A stretch of DNA of 64,000 bases from Gemmataceae bacterium. GTDB taxonomy: Bacteria > Planctomycetota > Planctomycetia > Gemmatales > Gemmataceae. Location of the stretch: positions 31,485 through 95,484 of the forward strand of contig JAHBXO010000019.1 in the NCBI GenBank assembly GCA_019636445.1, given 5' to 3'. Shown in pieces: positions 60,395 to 64,000 of this stretch (the first letter of the stretch is position 1; each line of letters starts with the position of its first letter). The position numbers and the translations under genes were made by a program. Below the pieces are notes generated by a model. It saw only the letters and a list, made by a program, of their open reading frames with translations. It was not told the origin of the DNA and made no database searches.

Positions 60395-62014
60395 ATGTCC
60401 GTTCCTCTCCTCGTACTTGCAATGTCCCTTGCCGCGCCGCCCGCCGTCGAGATCGTCGGCCATCGCGGAGCATCCTGGGACGCGCCCGAGAACACCGTCG
60501 CCAGCGTCAAGCTCGCCTGGGAGCAGAAGGCCGACGCCGCCGAGTTCGACGTCTACCTCAGCAAGGACGGCAAGATCGTCGTCCTCCACGACAAGACGCT
60601 CAAGCGCACCGCCGGCATCGACAAGGCCGTGACGGAGCTGACCGCCGACGAGCTGACGAAGATGGAAGTCGGCCGCTGGAAGGGCGAGCGCTTCGCCGGC
60701 GAACGGCTGCCGATGCTCGAGGACGTGCTCGCCACCGTGCCGGCCGGGAAGCGCGTGTTCATCGAAGTGAAGTGCGGCCCGGAGATCGTGCCGGAACTGG
60801 ACCGCGTGCTGAAGGCGGGCAAGCTGACGCCCGAACAGACGGCGATCATCGCGTTCTCTTCGGACGTGATCGCCGCGGCGAAGAAGGTCCGGCCGGACCT
60901 GAAAGCCTACTGGGTCGTCGGCATCGCGCCGAAGAAGGGCAAGAACGGACAGCCCGATACGCCCGCCCCGAAGGCGTCGGAACTGATCGCCACGGCGAAG
61001 CGGATCGCGGCCGACGGACTCGACCTCTCCGCGACGCCGGAGATCCTCACCGCCGAGTACGCGAAGGCGATCCACGACGCCGGGCTGCCGCTGCTCGTCT
61101 GGACCGTCAACGACGTTTCGCTCGCGCGGAAGATGCTCGAACGCGGCGCCGTCGCCATCACCACCGACCGCCCCGCGTGGCTCCGCGCCCGCCTCGCCGA
61201 CGACCCGAACGATCTGCGCGTGATGAGCTACAACATCCGCTACTCCGCCGCGAAGGACGGCATCAACGCCTGGGACAACCGCAAGGAGTTCCTCTTCGAA
61301 CGCATCGCCGACTTCGACCCCGACCTGCTCGGCACGCAGGAGACGCTCGCCAACCAGCGGGACTTCCTCGCGAAGAAGCTCACCGGCTACGCCGGCCTCT
61401 GGGCTGGCCGCGACGACGGCAAGGAGAAGGGCGAAATGATGGCGCTCTGGTGGCGCACGGAGCGCTTCGAGAAGCTCGCCGGAGGGCACTTCTGGCTGAG
61501 CGAAACGCCGGACAAACCGGGTTCGAAGAGCTGGGACAGCTCGCTGCCTCGGATGGCGACGTGGGTGAAGCTGAAGGATAAGAAAGCCCCCGACGCCGCG
61601 CCGGTCTTCTTCGTCAACACGCACTTCGACCACATGGGCAAGGTCGCCCGCGTCGAGTCGGCCAAGGTGATCCGCCGCAAGATCGCCGAGCTTGGTGCCG
61701 GCTGCCGCGTCGTCCTCACCGGCGACTTCAATTCCGGCGACGGAAGCGAACCGTACAAGATCGTGTTCGGCGAGTTCGACGGAAAGCCGACCCCGCTGAC
61801 CGACACGTTCCGCATTGCTCATCCGACGCCGACGAAAGAAGAAGGCACATCGAACGGTTTCGACGCGACCCGCACGACCGGCGCGCGCATCGACTGGATC
61901 GGCTGCACGAAGGAGTGGGAGACGCGCAGCGCCGGCATCGACCGCGCCGCCCGCAACGGCCGCACGCCCTCGGACCACTACGCCATCTTCGCCGTGCTCA
62001 AACCGAAGAAATGA
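60395..62014 (+). CDS. Exported GDPD - endonuclease/exonuclease/phosphatase fusion
   Basis: A 539-aa protein in two catalytic parts. Residues ~15-255 are a glycerophosphodiester phosphodiesterase: VGHRGASWDAPENT, EFDVYLSKDGKIVVLHD and EVKCGPEI carry the His, Glu and Asp of the site. From ~265 an EEP-superfamily domain follows: LRVMSYNIRYSA, LLGTQETLANQ, VNTHFDHMG, LTGDFNSGD and SDHYAIFAVL. The N-terminal SVPLLVLAMSLAAPP is a short export signal. The two together could free glycerol phosphate and then release phosphate. Both active sites look complete. Confidence 0.9.
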   Translation: MSVPLLVLAMSLAAPPAVEIVGHRGASWDAPENTVASVKLAWEQKADAAEFDVYLSKDGKIVVLHDKTLKRTAGIDKAVTELTADELTKMEVGRWKGERFAGERLPMLEDVLATVPAGKRVFIEVKCGPEIVPELDRVLKAGKLTPEQTAIIAFSSDVIAAAKKVRPDLKAYWVVGIAPKKGKNGQPDTPAPKASELIATAKRIAADGLDLSATPEILTAEYAKAIHDAGLPLLVWTVNDVSLARKMLERGAVAITTDRPAWLRARLADDPNDLRVMSYNIRYSAAKDGINAWDNRKEFLFERIADFDPDLLGTQETLANQRDFLAKKLTGYAGLWAGRDDGKEKGEMMALWWRTERFEKLAGGHFWLSETPDKPGSKSWDSSLPRMATWVKLKDKKAPDAAPVFFVNTHFDHMGKVARVESAKVIRRKIAELGAGCRVVLTGDFNSGDGSEPYKIVFGEFDGKPTPLTDTFRIAHPTPTKEEGTSNGFDATRTTGARIDWIGCTKEWETRSAGIDRAARNGRTPSDHYAIFAVLKPKK

Positions 62015-62018
62015 CCGC

Positions 62019-62567
62019 TCAGTTTCCGCCGCCCATGCGGCCGCCGAACCCGCCCCCGCCGCCGCGCCCTTGGTCCTTCTGCTGCATATAGACGGCGAGG
62101 TCGCGGCGGAGCTGGCTGTTGTGCTCGTCCCGCATCTCGCGGTACAGCTTCAGCCAGTACCGGCGCGAGGCAAGCCCGTCGGCGATCGCCAGGCCGATGA
62201 GCACGAACGTGAGCGCCATGACGCCCATCCAGTACGCGCCCCAGCGCCAGACGAACTGCCGTTCCTCGTCGGTCATCTCCTTCTTCTCGCCGTTGGCGTC
62301 AGTCGGCTTCTTCTCGCCGAGTTCGTCGGCCCGCGCCTCCATGCCGGAGAGGAACGCCCCGGCGATGAGGCCGCCGATGACGGCGACGAGCAGGCCGACG
62401 ACGAACCGCCGCCGGTGCCGCCCGCGCAGGTAGGCCGCTTCGTCGCTGGGCACGAGCTTGCGTGCCCGCAGGTCGCGCAGGCCTCGGAGTTGCTGCCAGG
62501 TGGAAAGGAGTCCGACGACGACGAGGGGGATCGCGAGCGCCAGGGCGGCGATCATTTTGGGGTTCAC
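62019..62567 (-). CDS. Hypothetical membrane protein with glycine-rich tail
   Basis: A 182-aa protein with three hydrophobic segments (near 5-23, 53-72 and 112-130) separated by charged loops, and a C-terminal GRGGGGGFGGRMGGGN tail. Unknown; seen as a lone gene. Convergent with the GDPD fusion, 4 bp apart. Confidence 0.75.
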   Translation of the reverse strand: MNPKMIAALALAIPLVVVGLLSTWQQLRGLRDLRARKLVPSDEAAYLRGRHRRRFVVGLLVAVIGGLIAGAFLSGMEARADELGEKKPTDANGEKKEMTDEERQFVWRWGAYWMGVMALTFVLIGLAIADGLASRRYWLKLYREMRDEHNSQLRRDLAVYMQQKDQGRGGGGGFGGRMGGGN

Positions 62568-62709
62568 GTCGCGATCCTCGGGGGTGCTGTACAGGATGCC
62601 GAATCCGCGCTGGGCGTCAAGTTGCCGCGCGGCGAGCCGCGCGGTGCCGCGCGGGAAAAATGCACTGGAAAGCGCGGCGTGAATCGCTATTCTGACGTTT
62701 CGAGAAGTA

Positions 62710-62783
62710 CGGGCTGTAGCTCAGCTTGGTAGAGCGCTTGGTTCGGGACCAAGAGGTCGCAGGTTCGAATCCTGTCAGCCCGA
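62710..62783 (+). tRNA. tRNA-Pro (anticodon CGG)
   Basis: Acceptor stem CGGGCTG/CAGCCCG, D arm with GCTCAGCTTGGTAGAGC, anticodon stem CTTGG-TTCGGGA-CCAAG giving anticodon CGG, and T arm GCAGGTTCGAATCCTGT. CCA is not encoded. An integrase gene follows at its 3' end. Confidence 0.95.
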
Positions 62784-62825
62784 CTCCTTTTCGTTGTGAC
62801 TGGCCGGTTATCAAGTGCTTCCGAA

Positions 62826-62858
62826 TCAGGGCCTTGCGACGAGTTCGCAAGGCCCTGA
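62826..62858 (+). terminator. Hairpin after tRNA-Pro
   Basis: TCAGGGCCTTGCGA and TCGCAAGGCCCTGA around CGAGT. It is 43 bp past the tRNA; the tail is only weakly T-rich. Confidence 0.65.
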
Positions 62859-62961
62859 CTCATTTCTGACCCCGGTTCGGGTGGGCACAGGGTGGGCAGC
62901 ACTGGCCCTACGTGGGGCTTTCGTCGCTAGACCACCCCCACACAATTCACCGGGGTGTCCG

Positions 62962-63583
62962 ATGGCCTGGCTCGAATCCAAAGGCGGCGTCTACCGCATC
63001 CGCTTCCGCTACGGTGGCAAGAAGCACCTACACGCGCTGCACACCACCTGCGAGCGGGAAGCCGACGAAACCCTCGCCCGGTTCGAGACCCATGCGCGGC
63101 TGATCGATCAGGGGATCATCGACCCGCCACCCGACGGGGCCGACCTCGGCACCTACCTCGTCTCCGGCGGGAGACTCACCACTCGCCCCGGTCAAGTGGT
63201 AGCCCCGAACCGGCCCACCTTGCGGACCCTGTTCGACAGCTACACCCGCGACTTCCCGCGGGACACCAAGGAGGCGAACACCTGGGTGACGGAGATGCTC
63301 CACCTCCGCAACCTGCGGAAGAAACTCGACCTCGCGCTCCCGCTCGCTCACGTCACCGCCCAGACGCTGCAAGGCTACATCGACGCCCGGAGCAAGGAAG
63401 CCGGCAAGGGGAAGAGAAAGCTCAGCCGGAAGACGATCCAGAAGGAGATCGGCACACTCGCTACCGTCTGGAACAAGTGGGCCATTCCGCAAGGGTTCGT
63501 CACGACCCGGCTGCCGACGGCCGGGTTGAACTACCCGAAGGGCATCGGCCGACCGCCGTTCCAGACGCGGGAGCAGATCGAGC
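62962..63583 (+). pseudogene. Phage-type tyrosine integrase, interrupted by IS66
   Basis: The first ~207 codons of a site-specific tyrosine recombinase: an Arm-binding region (MAWLESKGGVYRIRFRYGGK), a core-binding SAM-like domain (TLRTLFDSYTRDFPRDTKEA, then KLSRKTIQKEIGTLATVWNK) and the beginning of the catalytic domain (PPFQTREQIER). The catalytic residues would follow, but the gene is cut at 63583 by an insertion sequence. Lies 178 bp behind the tRNA-Pro 3' end, pointing away from it, as at the left end of a genomic island. Confidence 0.85.
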
Positions 63584-64000
63584 GTAAACGTTCGGCGAAT
63601 CGGCGTCTTGCGGCATCCCTTACTCTGGTGGCTTTCTCGCCCGAGGAGGCCGTGCCGTGTCCGATACCCCCTTCCCGACCGCTCCGCCGTCTCGCCCGCC
63701 GGACCGTGAACAATTCTGGCGCGACATGTTCGCCGCCTTCGCCGCGTCCGACCTTTCGGTCCGGGCGTTCTGCCGAGAGCGTGGCCTGCACGAGAAGCGG
63801 TTCTACACGTGGCGGAAGAACCTCGGCCTCAGCCCCGCCGACCGGTCCGGGCCGCCGGCCGAGACGCCCGCCCGCGGGTTCGTCCCCGTCCGCGTCGTGG
63901 CGGACGCGATGGCCGAAGTCGTCCTGCCCGGCGGCGTCAGCCTCCGCGTCCCGGTCGCGGCCGACCCGGTCCAGGTCGGCCGATTGATCGCGGCGGTGCG
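63584..64000 (+). mobile_element. IS66-family insertion sequence, left end (runs off right edge)
   Basis: GTAAACGTTCGGCGAATCGG at 63584 begins with the GTAA expected of IS66 ends. The integrase frame stops being recombinase-like exactly here, and the first IS66 gene begins 73 bp later. GATCGAGC (63576-63583) would be the predicted 8-bp target duplication if it recurs at the other end. Confidence 0.8.
63657..64000 (+). CDS. tnpA: IS66 accessory protein TnpA (partial)
   Basis: A GTG start preceded by CGAGGAGG (63642-63649). The protein contains EQFWRDMFAAFAASDLSVRA, FCRERGLHEKRFYTWRKNLG (the helix-turn-helix of IS66 TnpA) and FVPVRVV ... VVLPGGVSLRVP. 114 codons are present and no stop is reached, so the end is beyond the window. 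Downstream tnpB and the DDE transposase tnpC are expected. Confidence 0.85.
   Translation, partial: MSDTPFPTAPPSRPPDREQFWRDMFAAFAASDLSVRAFCRERGLHEKRFYTWRKNLGLSPADRSGPPAETPARGFVPVRVVADAMAEVVLPGGVSLRVPVAADPVQVGRLIAAV

Noticed and set aside
60329..61978. 549-aa minus-strand frame across the GDPD-EEP gene
   Set aside because: Shadow; plus strand has complete active sites for both domains.
62617..62902. Minus-strand ORFs opposite tRNA-Pro encoding the phrase RTCDLLVP / GFEPATSW
   Set aside because: These are the well-known false proteins produced by reading tRNA genes in antisense; the tRNA itself is complete.

Overview
The window is high-GC bacterial chromosome that reads as a planctomycete of the Gemmata type (Planctomycetota, probably Gemmataceae). 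The evidence is the gene content: DUF1501 and DUF1080 proteins, exported Gfo/Idh/MocA oxidoreductases, a large PVC-type haem-binding protein ending in CxxCH, Uma2-family nucleases, ExbD proteins fused to GYF_2-like domains, prenyltransferase-repeat proteins, a receptor-type serine/threonine kinase and a decayed Rhs gene. The assignment rests on family recognition, not on a marker gene. High GC opens long false frames opposite nearly every gene; those are left out.

Layout. 1-3000: the 5' end of purC at the left edge, a 34-bp perfect inverted repeat, a dual-specificity-type phosphatase overlapping an LptF/LptG permease, and a DUF1080 protein. 3150-4830: a small chromosomal integron remnant, all on the minus strand: the last ~54 codons of an integron integrase, an attI-like junction and three short cassette genes separated by two 97-bp attC-like palindromes. 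5000-16000: a hypothetical gene, an oxidoreductase, an otsA-otsB-permease operon for trehalose, two prenyltransferase-repeat proteins (one with a haem motif), a HEAT-repeat protein, a zinc-ribbon membrane protein and a Uma2 protein. 16400-20000: an ExbB/ExbD1/ExbD2 energy-transduction operon facing a TonB-position membrane protein. 20300-31600: tandem UspA, DUF1501-Uma2, DUF5995, a LarA-like protein with a WrbA-like flavodoxin, duplicated Ca2+/cation antiporters with an acyltransferase, and an M28 peptidase. 31600-43300: glycerol kinase, M24 peptidase, a siroheme-pathway dehydrogenase, DUF4058, an oxidoreductase, the PVC haem protein, an acyltransferase and an EamA transporter. 43300-45400: a scar of dispersed repeats with a beheaded methyltransferase, an AT-rich foreign gene and an Rhs fragment. 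45400-53600: prfB with an intact programmed +1 frameshift, an SDR, a membrane protein, an RluA-type pseudouridine synthase, the SRP RNA, a fused CoA-transferase, and a divergent pair of an STN-domain protein and an outer-membrane barrel. 53700-62600: a membrane Ser/Thr kinase overlapping an FHA-adenylate cyclase gene, an SGNH hydrolase, an Ldh-type dehydrogenase, a repeat lipoprotein, a GDPD-endonuclease/phosphatase fusion and a small membrane protein. 62700-64000: tRNA-Pro(CGG) with an integrase gene at its 3' end, cut by an IS66-family element that runs off the right edge.

The most informative points are the integron remnant, the kinase/FHA-cyclase operon, the prfB recoding site, the tRNA-Pro island end, a repeated cysteine motif in two unnamed secreted proteins, and several dispersed noncoding repeat families. 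No rRNA and no CRISPR array was seen.
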